A DNA stretch of 64,000 nucleotides from NCBI GenBank assembly GCA_949825045.1, contig OX463815.1:17415231-17479230 (forward strand). Direction: 5' to 3'. This DNA comes from Argyresthia goedartella. Its lineage: Eukaryota > Arthropoda > Insecta > Lepidoptera > Argyresthiidae. This document shows positions 10,324 to 20,702 of this stretch, in pieces. The notes under the pieces were generated by a model. That model saw only the letters and a program-made list of their open reading frames with translations, was not told the DNA's origin and searched no databases. The first letter of the stretch is position 1. Each line of letters opens with the position of its first letter. The position numbers and the translations under genes were made by a program.

Positions 10324-12469
10324 AAAAAACCGGTCAAGTGCAAGTTGAACTCGCACACGAATGGTTCCGACTACCGTTGGGTAGGGATTGTGTGGAGTGA
10401 ATAGTTTGGATTTTACATAGCAAAATATTGTTTACAAAGTTGTTGGTGCGGCTCAAAGTCAAAGTCAAAGTACTTTATTACTGTAGATATTTACATATAA
10501 TTAGCAAACGTCATCTTTTGCCTCTTCTCTACATTGGACCACTGTGGGAGAAATAGGGCATAGAAACTCCCACAGATTGATTCTTCTCATTCATTTCTTT
10601 TTCATTCATTTATTCATTCATCTCTTTTAAAAATAGGTTGTGCTTAACTATTACAAATATAAAAAAATATATGATTAATAAGCAGGAATAAATAATTACA
10701 AAATTATTAACAGCAAGGTCTGTGTTGAGCTAGATTAACCCCATACGGTCCTGTCATTTAAGTAATCTTGAACATTGTAATATCCCTTTTTCGACAAAGT
10801 CGCTTTAACATGTTTTTTAAATTGCTCAAATAGCAATTTCAAAATCTCCAGTGGTATCTTATTAGAGTAGAGAATGCACTGACCCTTGAAAGAAGCGAGT
10901 TCGCGAAACTAAATAGGGGTGCACAGTCTGTGATTATTTCTTAGGTTAACATTACAGCTATCGCTAAGTTTGAAAAATGTTGTAAGGTTCTTGCGTTCAT
11001 ACATATTATAATAATAATAATAATATTTACTGTCACATAAAGAAGTACAAATAGTTACAATGGTGCTATTTAATGTAGGCTAGATTAAATTGCTAAAAAA
11101 ATACATTGTAGCATCTGTCGCTGAGCTAGGCGTAAGACCTGTATTTCAGGTATTATATTTTCGAAAATAAATTGACTAGCTACAGTTAGTATGTCAATTT
11201 CTTTAAAAAGCTCTCTTAAGGAGTCGTTTGTCGTGTGTCTTAGTTCGTTTTAAATTATAAATTGCTCAAATATCTTTTTTCTGTAAAATAAAAATAGTTT
11301 GAATATCCGTTGCTTTCCCCCACAACAAGTACCACAGGACATGACACTATGAAAGTAACTAAAATATACTAGATGTAGCCACATCCGTGCTTTGTCTGAT
11401 ATTCCTAACAGCGTAAGCCACAGAACTTAATTTACCAGCTAATTTATCTATGTGGGGTCCCCACTGCTATTAGCTATCAATGGTTATTCCAAGAAACTTC
11501 ATATCAATTCTAACGTGCTGTTGTCTAAGACTAAACTGGTCTCAACTTGCCTGACTTTTGGAAGTGAGAATTTGATACACTTGGTTTTACCAGCGTTTAA
11601 CAATAAATTATGACAATACACCATCAACATCACCAAAATCTCCTTTTTTTCTTTAAATTTTAAAGACCATTGAAGTATCATCATTAATCAGCACTATGTC
11701 AGTTAATTTCTCCACCATGAAAGGCAGATCGTTACTATATACCAGGAATAAATAAGGGCCTAATATGGAACCTTGTGGAACGCCAATTTTTACACCCGAT
11801 CCATCAGATTCAACGCCGTTAACTCTGATGCGTTAACGTTCTGCCTTTTGAATTATATTGCTTAGGTATGATCTTAGTAGATTTCTAACTCCGTAATGAT
11901 TTAATTTACTTAATAGCGTATTATGATCAACACAATCAAACGCCTTCGACAGGTCGCAAAAAACTCCGATAGCATCCTGTGCGGCCTCCCATGCAGAATA
12001 AATATGAGATAAGGGTAATACCTGCATCCGTAATCGATTTACCCCTAGTGAAACCGTATTGTTTGGCGTGGTGTTGTTTTGTACGGTTGAAGTGTGAGAG
12101 CATTTTGAATTAGTATAATCTTTTCAAATATTTTACTTAGTGTTGGAAGAACAGATATTGGTCTGAAATTTGAAGGATCACCCTTATCTCCCGACTTGAA
12201 CACTCCATGTACGTCTCCAGGTGCATTGATAAGTTTGTATGTGGTTTACAGATAAATAAAATATTTGATTCTATGTTTTAGTATTTGTTGTTATAGCGGC
12301 AACAGAAATACATCTGTGAAAATTTCAACTGTCTATCACGATTCATGAGATACAGCCTGGTGACAGACGGGCGGATGGACGGACGAACGGATGGAAGTAC
12401 GGACGGACGGACAACGGAGTCTTAGTAATAGGGTCCCGTTTTACCCTTTGGCTACGGAACCCTAAAAAA
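10324..12469 (+). repeat. high-copy interspersed repeat (family A), split by a LINE
   Basis: The 5' part (10324-10453) begins AAAAAACCGGTCAAGTGC and runs to TTACAAAGTTGTTGGTGCGG. The 3' part resumes at about 12200 with CACTCCATGTACG, passes through TTGTTGTTATAGCGGCAAC and a GGACGGACGGAC run, and ends GGTCCCGTTTTACC / ACGGAACCCTAAAA. Uninterrupted copies at 18018-18433, 13910-14374 and 28846-29253 show that the two halves belong together. The class is unknown to me; no ORF is conserved. Confidence 0.8.
10454..12200 (-). mobile_element. truncated non-LTR retrotransposon (jockey/CR1-like LINE), broken reverse transcriptase
   Basis: On the minus strand, fragments in different frames read FKSGDKGDPSNFRPISV near 12190, [20 protein letters not shown] and [19 protein letters not shown] (ORF 12027-11833), and LLLNAGKTKCIKFSLPKV with ETSLVLDNSTLE (ORF 11684-11499). 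These are successive blocks of a LINE reverse transcriptase. The 3' end is the CAAAGTCAAAGTACTTTATT tail at 10454. The element is 5'-truncated and riddled with stops and frameshifts. Related copies are at about 44726-46120 (plus strand) and 50737-51178. It is inserted in the family A repeat. Confidence 0.85.
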
Positions 12470-12907
12470 CAAAGTTACATTATGTTTAGTTGTGCTGTAA
12501 AGTTCAACTTGAAAAGCGGCAGTGTGTGCAACAAAACAGTTCTTCACGTATCGACGTGCCCGTTCCTGGGGGCCAAGCTGGGGATGCCGAAAGAGGCATG
12601 TGGATGCTGGGAAAGTCTGCTTTTCTTAACTGTGTCCCAGGCGATACAGCGCTTGGGAAGAGGTCACTTCTCCCGTGCCATGCTGCAATAAACATCTGAA
12701 AAGATGATAGGGCAAATGATGATGGTGATGATGAGTTGTGTCTCTGCGGCAAAGGCTCTGCCAGTCCATCTGCAATAAATTGTGCAGGCCACCCTGTACT
12801 AACTTTCTCGCATTGTGCTTTCGGTGTTGTTATTTAAATAATAGTTTGTGGATATTCGTGTGCAGGCGTTTAGGAGACGTTTTGTATAAGTTCTAAGATA
12901 AAGTATA
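12470..12907. other. unassigned stretch
   Basis: Overlapping short ORFs are present, but I recognise no product. A GATGATG-rich run (about 12702-12735) follows. It may be a degenerate transposable element. Confidence 0.3.
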
Positions 12908-13172
12908 CAGGGTCTAACAGAAAGGGAGTTGTAACAAGCCGAAATGTGTTTCTTTATTTACACAACAACTTTTACTATGGAGCCGGCGTGACCGGAGCAA
13001 CTTTATTTTTCTTATCTCAGTTTATTTCGGGCCTAGCGCTCACCTGAGTTATATGGTGGAGTTGAAAATAAAGTTGCTCTCATCAAGTCGGCCCCATACT
13101 AAAAGTTGTTCAGAATGATGTCCCTAACAACCACTCCACCATACAAAACAACTCCTTTCTACTTTAACCATG
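12908..13172. repeat. MITE-like foldback, copy 1
   Basis: Ends with TAACAGAAAGG and CTCCTTTCT-type sequence flank an internal inverted repeat: CAACTTTTACTATGG / CCATACTAAAAGTTG and GCAACTTTATTTT / AAAATAAAGTTGC. The block TTGTTCAGAATGATGTCCCT is shared with a second copy at 20218-20471. No ORF is present. Confidence 0.6.
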
Positions 13173-13527
13173 CTCCGCACTTTGAGCTTATTCCGCCCGC
13201 CGCCGCCTAATGTACGAGAAATATAGCACTGTGTGCATATTTTATGGGAGCTACCATTTTTAGGGTTTTGCGGTAATAACCGAATATGCCATATTATACA
13301 TATATGATATTAAGAGATACTATGACGAGAAGTTTGAAAAAAATCGTTAGTCCCGTTTTTGAATAAACTCAATAAATGTGTTTGATTTGTATGACAGGTA
13401 CCTTAAATAATCAAGTTATCCAAAAACAAAGAAAATGTCCTAGATATTTACAAAATACAAAATTTCATCCAATTCGGTTCAGTGGTTTAGGCTCTAGAGC
13501 ACAACGGAAACGGCCATCCATACATAC

Positions 13528-13556
13528 ATCCATACACACGCACACACACACATGTT
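13528..13556. repeat. ACAC-rich microsatellite
   Basis: CATACATACATCCATACACACG leads into a CA run. It lies downstream of TTCGGTTCAGTGGTTTAGG, a motif frequent at ends of insect repeats. Confidence 0.5.
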
Positions 13557-13909
13557 GAGCCTCATAGCCTGCGGGCTGAGTTGGCCCTTACGGGATTTGA
13601 AGTGGTCTACTTAGTCTATGGACTGGAACGTGGAAATTCTAAGAGCGGTAAATTCAATTAAAACGTAAAAAGTATTGTTTCAGATAATATAAGGAATGTC
13701 ATAAATCTATAAATCACACTACCCTATAAACTATTTGAGAAATATTAAACTGCACATCAAAAATACTGATTCGCACAGGTTGATTAGGTTGAACATGTAA
13801 GAAGTGTTTTTGTTGATCCTTTTTCGCTGTGCAAAGATGTATTTTTGATGTGCGATTAAATACTAGCCAAACTATTTTAGCAATATATCGTATATATGCC
13901 TAACTCGTA

Positions 13910-14374
13910 CTTTTTAGGGTACCGTATCCGAAGGGTGCCAAACGGGACCCTATCCCGTTTGGCACCCTTCGGATACTAAGCCACTACCAGGACCACCAAG
14001 CCTCCGCTGTCCGACCGTCCGTCCGTCCGTCCGTCCGTCTGTCACCAGGCTGTATCTCATGAACCGTAATAGTTAGACAGATTAAAATTTCACAGATGAT
14101 GTATTTTTGTTGCTGCTATAACATCAAATACTAAAAAACAGAATAAAAGAAATATTTAAGGGGGCTCCCATACCAACATTGATTCAATACCACATAGAAA
14201 CTTATGAATGCACCTGGTTACGTACATGGAGTTTAAAAGTAGCCGCACCAATAACTTTGTAAACAACATTTTGCTATGTAAAATCCAAACTATTCACTCC
14301 ACACCATCCCTACCATTGTACGGTGGTATGGAACCCTTGGTGCGCGAGTTAGACTCGCACTTGACCGGTTTTTA
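13910..14374 (-). repeat. family A interspersed repeat with a rearranged end
   Basis: Starts TTTTTAGGGTACCGTATCC and ends ACTCGCACTTGACCGG, so the family A element lies in reverse orientation. Its CCGTCCGTCCGTCCG run (about 14016-14040) and GCTGCTATAACATCAAATAC segment match the other copies. The first 60 bases form a perfect hairpin (13924-13976) absent from other copies. Confidence 0.8.
13924..13976. repeat. perfect 24-bp hairpin at the edge of a family A repeat
   Basis: Arms 13924-13947 and 13953-13976 are exact reverse complements (GTATCCGAAGGGTGCCAA... and its complement) separated by the 5 nt CCCTA. It appears to be a terminal inverted duplication of the repeat's GTACCC-GAAGGG end. Confidence 0.9.
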
Positions 14375-14523
14375 TATTTCTTCATGTGTTGTTTGTTGCC
14401 TAAATTTTCTACAAGGCAAACTTTAGGCAAAGGACTGAAAAAAGAACTGTTTTTGGAGCTAGTAAAAGACACATAGTTGATCCTGGAAATAAAAATAAAA
14501 AAATATTTTGAAGAACTTCTTAG

Positions 14524-14529
14524 TTTATT
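14524..14529 (-). terminator. poly(A) signal of CPR gene 2
   Basis: AATAAA reads on the minus strand about 130 nt past the stop codon. Confidence 0.45.
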
Positions 14530-14657
14530 TTTGGTATGTTCACAAAACTCGGCGTTCACCACAGCACTGTGTTATTATATTTTCAATTATTTACATGATT
14601 GTTGTTAATAAAAATGAAGTAAGGTGGAAAGGAACAATGGTTGAATATTGTAAGGTA

Positions 14658-16260
14658 TTACTGTTGCGCGGGCGCGTATTTGGCGAGGTACTCCAGAGAG
14701 CGCAGGATCTGAGGCGGGATCGGCGGGGAAGTGGGCAGAGCTTCACCCTGGAAACAAACAAAAACAAAGTTGCAAACTTGTAGTAACACAGATTAGCACT
14801 ACACTACTAATACAGCAACAGTATAGAGTTACTGAAGACATTTGTACCAAATAAGATATCATTAAAATTAATCAAGCGTTGTGCTTTTTCCGATATGGCA
14901 GTTTCTTTTCCCATTTAGTTTATTTTCTTGCGAGTACCGCTAATGTAGTTGTGTCTGTGGTCTAGCGAGCTAGATAGACACGAATACGTTATAACACTAT
15001 CAAAGGGCGGAAACGACCCGCCAAGGTTGCTCTTTTACCTGAGGTTGGTATCCGTTCTCATCAGCGACGTAGGTGATGGCCACGGGCACTCCCTCGGGCG
15101 TCAGGTAGGAGTACGAGCCCTGGATGACGACGGGGGTCTGCGGGGGGTTGCCGGGGAACGCGCGGGGGGTGCCCTGCGCCTGCGCAGCGATGCCGTTGTC
15201 GGTCTCCACCCTGCGATGGAATGGGAAGTCACTGAACTGAACTGGTTGGCTATGTCGGTTGATTAGAATGTAAGTCCGTCTTTGATACGGCGCGGCGGCG
15301 GGAGGGCGTATGTAATTGGGAATAATTTGGATTAATATGAAACAAGCGCCTTAAGCACAATGCCAAAGGTGACAATGGTGACTTATTATTATCAACTTTA
15401 TTTGCTACTAGTAAAATAAAGTTAGCAGTATTAAAAAAATACCTTTAGAGGCGCCGAATAGCTCGGTACAGCATTACTCTTTTTCAATCTCCCAACTCCA
15501 CAACCAGTATTTACAGTAGGCTACTTTCAGGAATAACTTACAGGTAGTTGAATGAACCGTCGGGACTGATTTCGTTCTCGTATCTCACGATCTGTGCGTT
15601 CTGGTCGTTTGAGGACGCCCTAGCAGGGGCGGCAGCAGGGGCTGAGGCATAGGCGCGGGCGGCGGCCACAGGGGCGGACTTGTACTGGGCTTGGTACGGT
15701 GCCTGGTTGTTGGCCTGGTAAGCGCCCTGGGAGCGACTGCGGAGGTTCACGAAGGAAGTCGGGTTCTGGGCCCCGCGGAACTGGGCGGATGCAGCCGCAG
15801 ACACGGCGACCATGGCGGCGAGTACCAACTGTTATCGCAACCAAAATAGTCCAATGATTAGAATTCGGTCAGTGTATAAGCTGGCGCCTGATAATGGCGA
15901 TTGATAATTCTAGGTAAGCCTTTTGGTGAATCAAACGTTGTTTTCGTACCTTTACTTCAAGTTCAAAGATTTTTATTCATTATAGTACAAAAAATTAGAC
16001 TTAATGAACGTCATAACATAATCAAGCAAGCATAATAAAACATTAAGTAGGTGCCTAATTATTAGTACATAATATATAGGGTGCAATGAACTGGTTTACT
16101 GCCAGATGTCGGTCTTCGAAGATGAAGACCGACATCTGGTATAGGTAATGATATTATAATGTGCAAACTTTGGATCCACTTTGTTTCCTTTTTAAACATA
16201 AGTCTGAAAGACTGATGATAATTGTGAAAAGTTAAATCGGTTCCTCACCAAGCTCTTCAT
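14658..16260 (-). CDS. cuticular protein, CPR family RR-1 (gene 2)
   Basis: Four coding exons are inferred on the minus strand: 16260-16249, 15828-15542, 15210-15039 and 14747-14658, with GT/AG junctions in frame, giving 186 residues. MKSL from exon 1 joins LVLAAMVAVSAAASA in exon 2 as a signal peptide, followed by QFRGAQ. An Ala/Gln/Tyr-rich region (YQANNQAPYQAQY, then RAYASAPAAAPARA) precedes the RR-1 domain: NEISPDGSFNY, VETDNGIAAQAQGTP, GSYSYLTPEGVP and YVADENGYQPQ. The tail GEALPTSPPIPPQI matches gene 1 in position, and the protein ends YAPAQQ. As a member of the RR-1 class it should be a secreted chitin-binding structural protein of the cuticle. Exon sizes and phases match gene 1, 10 kb away, pointing to an old tandem duplication later separated by repeat insertions. 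Confidence 0.92.
16102..16139. repeat. perfect 16-bp hairpin within intron 1 of CPR gene 2
   Basis: Arms CCAGATGTCGGTCTTC (16102-16117) and GAAGACCGACATCTGG (16124-16139) are exact complements around a 6-nt loop. It lies between exons 1 and 2, so it would be transcribed. Confidence 0.85.
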
Positions 16261-16289
16261 GTTTAGTTTTGTTTTACGTCGGTCACACA

Positions 16290-16325
16290 ACTGATACTAA
16301 ACCTTGCGAACGTTTTGTATTTATA
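16290..16325 (-). promoter_or_regulatory. TATA box and initiator of CPR gene 2
   Basis: TATAAATA (16318-16325) and an arthropod-type initiator ATCAGT (16290-16295) read on the minus strand at the expected spacing. Transcription would start about 30 nt before the ATG at 16260, which supports the choice of the 12-nt first coding exon. Confidence 0.7.
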
Positions 16326-16326
16326 G

Positions 16327-17320
16327 TAATATTTCGATCTCATTTACGTAAGGCATTGATATTGTCACATATTTTTGCATCTATGAGTATATATTAATTA
16401 TATATTACTGAAGTATAATTTAAAGGAGCATAGGTGACGTGAAAACGTGTTTTAATATTCCGCCGAACTATCAAAGTTACCCCTGACATTAAAAATGTGC
16501 TGTATTATTCTGATTCTGCACATCTTAAATGGTTAATAATGCATAACTATGTATCAGATTGAAATGACAATCATCGAACCAATCGAAAACTACCAGTACA
16601 ACATTTAAGATAATACATCAGGCAAAACTAGTTATTTTTGAATACCCGTGGTGTGTGAGAAATCCTGGAGCCGGGAATGGCACTTTGGCGCTTAAGTGAA
16701 CATTCCTGGACCAGGGTTTTATGAGTAGGTTCAATGTTGTGCCCGTCGCAACTTTCAATTTATTGCGATCTCTTACTAACCTTATTCAAAATGACAATGA
16801 AAGAACATAATACGTTCTGCCAACGTTACTCTTTCAAAAGATGCCATTGGCAGAGGCATTTCGGCGCGCATGTCGGTTGTGAAAATAAAGTGAAAACACG
16901 ATTTTTTGAGTGTTTTGCTGCCCTTTCAGTATGCAAGGTAAGTAAAGTTTCATTTTAACTATTACTAATGTCGATGTGTATAGGATATTGAGTAGAAATC
17001 TGTCCATAACTACGAGCCCGCATCCTTTCCAACGGAACATGATTTTGTTTTGCGACTGATTTGAAAAACTGTTTTCGAGAAACCGAAAGTATCACGCAAA
17101 ACATGTATTCTTTGAGAAATATGCGAAATTTCATCAAAATGAATGCGAGGTAATCCGAATCGTGGAGCCGGAAATTTCACACATTGCGTTTGACAGTTGG
17201 CTTTTGGAGGAACCGATATTATGGATACGGTATAATAATAACCGACTTATGGTCAGTGTGTGCATGCCGATTTCCACAACAAAACAATAATTTGGCATTT
17301 TTATGTATGTTTTTCTTTCT
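16327..17320. other. upstream region of CPR gene 2 and unassigned sequence
   Basis: No gene is recognised with confidence. A short open frame at 16791-16950 (TMKEHNTFCQRYSFKRCHW...) ends near GTAAGTAAAG and could be an exon of a transposase-like gene together with 17325-17495, but there is no family match I can defend. Confidence 0.25.
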
Positions 17321-17324
17321 TTCA

Positions 17325-17495
17325 GTAAGTGCTGCAAGAACTGGAAGAGGCCGAGGGCGTGAAAACGCGCAGCATGAGGGTGGTGGTGCGGTCAACACGG
17401 AAGGTGGCGTGCGCACGCGTGGTGGCGCACGAACGCGTGGCGGAGGGCATACCCGTGGTGGGGCCATAGAGAGGCCAACTGCATCTTCTTTGTAA
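17325..17495 (+). CDS. possible exon encoding an RG/RGG-rich tail
   Basis: After TTTTCTTTCTTTCAG, a good acceptor, an open frame reads VSAARTGRGRGREN followed by repeated TRGGARTRGGGHTRGG units and stops after ASSL. The composition is far more GC-rich and repetitive than the flanks. RG-rich tracts occur in RNA-binding proteins and in the N-termini of some insect transposases. No partner domain is visible, so function and reality as a gene are unproven. Confidence 0.3.
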   Translation, partial: VSAARTGRGRGRENAQHEGGGAVNTEGGVRTRGGARTRGGGHTRGGAIERPTASSL

Positions 17496-18017
17496 ATAAC
17501 AGATTTTACTAACCACTGCCAACCTAATAGTTACAAGTTTAAAAATGATATAAATCTAATATGGAATCATATATTTTAGGACTATGAGTGGAATATCTAA
17601 CCTGCCAGTACAGAGTGAGTCACTAGGGCGCGCTTTTCATACAAAAATAACCAGAGAGGTTCCTGCGAAACAGTCTCTGGGGTAAATATATAAAAATATT
17701 GTTTGCTATATCACCCCATAATTTTTGAAACTCTATTTTCAAGGCAGTAGGATGAAAATCGCATGCCATTTTTTTTGACCCCGAGCCAACCGACTATAAT
17801 GAAAACGAAAATGAAGATCTTTATTTATACATGAAAAATACATAATTGTTTTGTATTTAGATCTCACCATTTTTTTATTATTTTAGATCAGAACTTCTGT
17901 GGTCCCCGATTATGCTAGAGGAAGCAGAATATGAGAGCCCTGATCGTCCATCAGAGACAAGGGAAGGCGGTGATGCAGAAGTTTTGTTCACATTTTTAAC
18001 ACTGGTAAAAACATATT
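17496..18017. other. unassigned stretch
   Basis: No recognisable element. A frame after TTATTTTAG at about 17886 reads SELLWSPIMLEEAEYESP and may be a continuation of the RG-rich candidate, but this is speculative. Confidence 0.2.
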
Positions 18018-18433
18018 AAAAAAACCGGTCAAGTGCGAGTCTAAATCGCGCACGAAGGGTTCCGTACCACCGTTCAATGGAAGCGATGGTGTGGAGTGAA
18101 TAGTTTGGATTTTACACAGCAAAATATTGTTTACAAAGTTATTGGTGCGGTTAATTTCACACTCCATGTACGTAACCAGGTGCATCCATAAGTTTGTATG
18201 TGGTATTGTTATATGGGAGCCCCCTTAAATATTTATTTTATCCTGTTTTTTAGTATTTGTTGTTATAGCGGCAACAGAAATACATAATCTGTGAAAATTT
18301 CAACTCTCTAGCTAGCTAGGTTCTTGAGATACAGCCTGGTGACAGACGGACGGACGGACGGACGGACGGACGGACAGCGAAGTCTTAGTAATAGGGTCCC
18401 GTTTGGAACCCTTCGGGTACGGAACCCTAAAAA
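18018..18433 (+). repeat. family A interspersed repeat, essentially complete copy
   Basis: Runs from AAACCGGTCAAGTGCGAGTC to CGGGTACGGAACCCTAAAAA. It contains ACTCCATGTACGTAACCAGG, TTGTTGTTATAGCGGCAAC and a run of GGAC units (about 18347-18376). This is the best reference copy in the window for joining the split copy at 10324-12469. Confidence 0.85.
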
Positions 18434-18532
18434 TGCATGTAAACGTTCCTCTTCGTATGGGAACAGTTGAAACGCTATGATGTTATGTGTTAATGTTCAC
18501 ATAAATGATTTTTGAAATATGACTTGGGAAAT

Positions 18533-19210
18533 ATTGTGCCCACTTTGAGCCAGATATTCAATACTCCATTTTGCGTGACAGGGGTCTAGCCCATCGGTGC
18601 AGCTATAAAGTAATGAAGGTTTCCTCACGATGTTTTCCATCACCGTTAGAACTTCCGTATAATGTACTTATTATTATTATTACGAGCCCACCATGTCCCA
18701 CTGCTGGGCAAAGGCCCCCTCCCTCTCTCCCCCTCTTCCACTCTATCCGATCGTGAGCGGTCTCCCTCCACTCCTTGTCCCATAGATCCAACTCATCACT
18801 CCATCTCTTCCTGGGTCGGCCACGCTTTCTCTTTGCATTTTCTGGGAGCCAGTCTGTGGCTCTCTTAGCCCAGCTATTCGGCAGCATCCGAGCAACATGG
18901 CCGGCCCAGTCCCATTTTAGTTGGGCAGCCTTCTGAGCTACATCTATGATCTTTGTTCGGGAGCGCAGCTCTGTATTCCGGATCTGGTCTAAAAGCCGAA
19001 CACCGAGAATACTGCGCTCCATGTTTCTCTGGCAAACCCCGAGTTTGAACCTTTGCGCGTCAGTTAAAGACCAGGTTTGGGCTCCTTAGGTAAGGTAAGG
19101 TATAATGTACTTAAGATAAATTAATTGTCTCATTGGTACATGGTCAGGAATCGAACCTGCATCTCCTGTATGAGAAGCACACATGAAACCCATTAGACCA
19201 CGGAGCTCTT
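18533..19210 (-). mobile_element. tRNA-derived SINE, family 2, split by a LINE insertion
   Basis: On the minus strand the head has an A-box-like TGGTCTAATGGG and B box GGTTCGATTCC (about 19147-19157), followed by the body ending near GCTCAAAGTGGGCACAATA. The copy at 27251-27522 is collinear but lacks the 18671-19099 insert. The 14-bp GTATAATGTACTTA occurs at both 18657-18670 and 19100-19113, as expected of a target-site duplication from the nested LINE. Confidence 0.8.
18671..19099 (-). mobile_element. 5'-truncated RTE-like LINE, 3' end only
   Basis: The minus-strand frame reads MERSILGVRLLDQIRN, TKIIDVAQKAAQLKW, WAGHVARM, KRKRGRPRKRWSDEL and DRIEWK. This is the C-terminal region after the reverse transcriptase in RTE/CR1-like LINEs of insects (the GRPRxRW block). 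It ends in a TAATAATAATAATAAG-type tail next to the target duplication. Only about 430 bp survive, so it is inactive. Confidence 0.85.
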
Positions 19211-19213
19211 GAA

Positions 19214-19760
19214 AGCTACATTAATCGATGAACCTTTACAAAAAAAATGTAATATAGGGTAATGTCCTAAAGCTATTTAATTTATTTAAATCTTGCAAAT
19301 TTGACCCAAAGTTCTACATATTTTTAACACAATATAAGTTAAAAGTGTTGTCTCGAAAAAAATCCAAAGCCTTATCCATAGTAAGTGAGCATGTGTATAG
19401 GATTTTCTTACTTACTATTTTTTGTGTCATATTACCGTGCCATTTTTGTACATCTCCGACAGGTTATTTATTTATCTTACAACTTTGAGGCCATGGTTCA
19501 CTAACCACAGCTTCAAGTTAGCCAAACCTAAAACCTGTAAACCTAAGAATAATGTCCATATTGCCAACAGTGAATTAAAACAGTTGTAAATTGTATACCT
19601 ACTTTTGGATGGCTTCAAGGAGGGCCTATTTTTTACCGCTTAAAAAAGTAGTTTTTAAGATAAATACATTTATGATGACTTTCTATCTGTGTTTGAGTTT
19701 ATCGACCGAGTGAGCGAATGGCAACATTTCGACAAGATAGGAGGCCGATTTTGCTTTCGT
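19214..19760. other. unassigned noncoding stretch
   Basis: AT-rich, no recognisable gene or element. Confidence 0.4.
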
Positions 19761-19761
19761 C

Positions 19762-20217
19762 TGTCTCTATGTGTGTTTGTCAGTTCCGGTCTAGGGGCCA
19801 CAGTTTTCAAGCGATCCTCACAAAACTTGGCACACGCGTTCCTTGAATTAAAAGTTTTTTTTGTCGAGAGCTTTTCATTATTTTCCCCTTGGGGGAGAAG
19901 TTACGACGTCGTTAATTTTTTGTATGGGATTCGTTTTCGGCCGCCGGTTTTCTAAAAATCCAAGAAATATTTTCAAAACATACTAAGTTTGGACTCCTCG
20001 AAGTAAGAGACGGATTAGTAAAGAGAATTTATACAGACCATGAGAGTGAGTGATATAGACTATAACTATTTTCATGAAAAGTCAAAAGATTTTATTTTAA
20101 ATCGCAAAATGTAGTTTACAAATTTATTGGTGCGGCTACTTTTTACTACTTGATTTTGATTGAATCTAAAATACTTACCTATAAATTGGTTCACAGTCCC
20201 CCCTGATAGCGAGGTCT
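19762..20217 (+). repeat. interspersed repeat family B, copy 1
   Basis: From CTGTCTCTATGTGTG through CAGTTCCGGTCTAGGGGCCAC, AAGCGATCCTCACAAAACTTG and GGTTCACAGTCCCCCCTG to GCGAGGTCT. It is repeated at 61871-62351 in the same orientation with an internal length difference. No coding capacity is shared. Confidence 0.8.
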
Positions 20218-20471
20218 CAGGTGTAACAGAAAGATGTAGTCATATTTTAGGGGGTCGTTATTCTTAACAACTTTCAGAATAGAACCGATGTGTGCAAAGC
20301 AACATTATTTTTCACTTCTCCATATAAAATAGCTGATCGCTCGGCAAAAATGTATGGAGAAGTAAAAAGCAAGTTGCTCTGATCGAATTGGTTTCATAGT
20401 GAAAGTTGTTCAGAATGATGTCCCTAACAACCCCTTTAAACATGAACACTCCTTTCTGTTACATCCAGGAT
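20218..20471. repeat. MITE-like foldback, copy 2, with TGTAACAGAAAG ends
   Basis: The ends GGTGTAACAGAAAG and CTTTCTGTTACATCC form terminal inverted repeats. The core shares AAAGTTGTTCAGAATGATG with the copy at 12908-13172. It abuts the family B repeat. Confidence 0.65.
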
Positions 20472-20525
20472 ACAGGCTCATCTTGCTTTTGCCCCCTTAA
20501 TAGGATTGTCTGTGTCGATGTCGTA

Positions 20526-20561
20526 GGAACGAGAAACAGTGACGTCACTGTTTCTCGTTCC
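20526..20561. repeat. perfect 36-bp palindrome
   Basis: GGAACGAGAAACAGTGAC is followed immediately by its exact reverse complement with no spacer; the centre is TGACGTCA. It lies 142 bp from the LTR element and about 55 bp past the MITE copy, outside all recognised elements. Confidence 0.95.
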
Positions 20562-20702
20562 GACACTCCCTAGCCAATGAATAATTAAATCATTATCACA
20601 CTGCACATGAACCAAATGCTGTTTACTTCGTGTAGGTTAAATGATTGAATATCTGTGCCTAAACCACGTGTCCAAAAAAAGCTTGCTTTAAAATACCGCC
20701 AT

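Noticed and set aside
14949..15266. 105-codon plus-strand ORF over CPR gene 2 exon 3
   Set aside because: It is antisense to a clear RR-1 exon with good splice sites; the GC-rich exon simply leaves the opposite strand open.
19145..19205. tRNA gene on the minus strand
   Set aside because: GGTTCGATTCC is a SINE B box; the same sequence recurs at 27465 with the same non-tRNA body.
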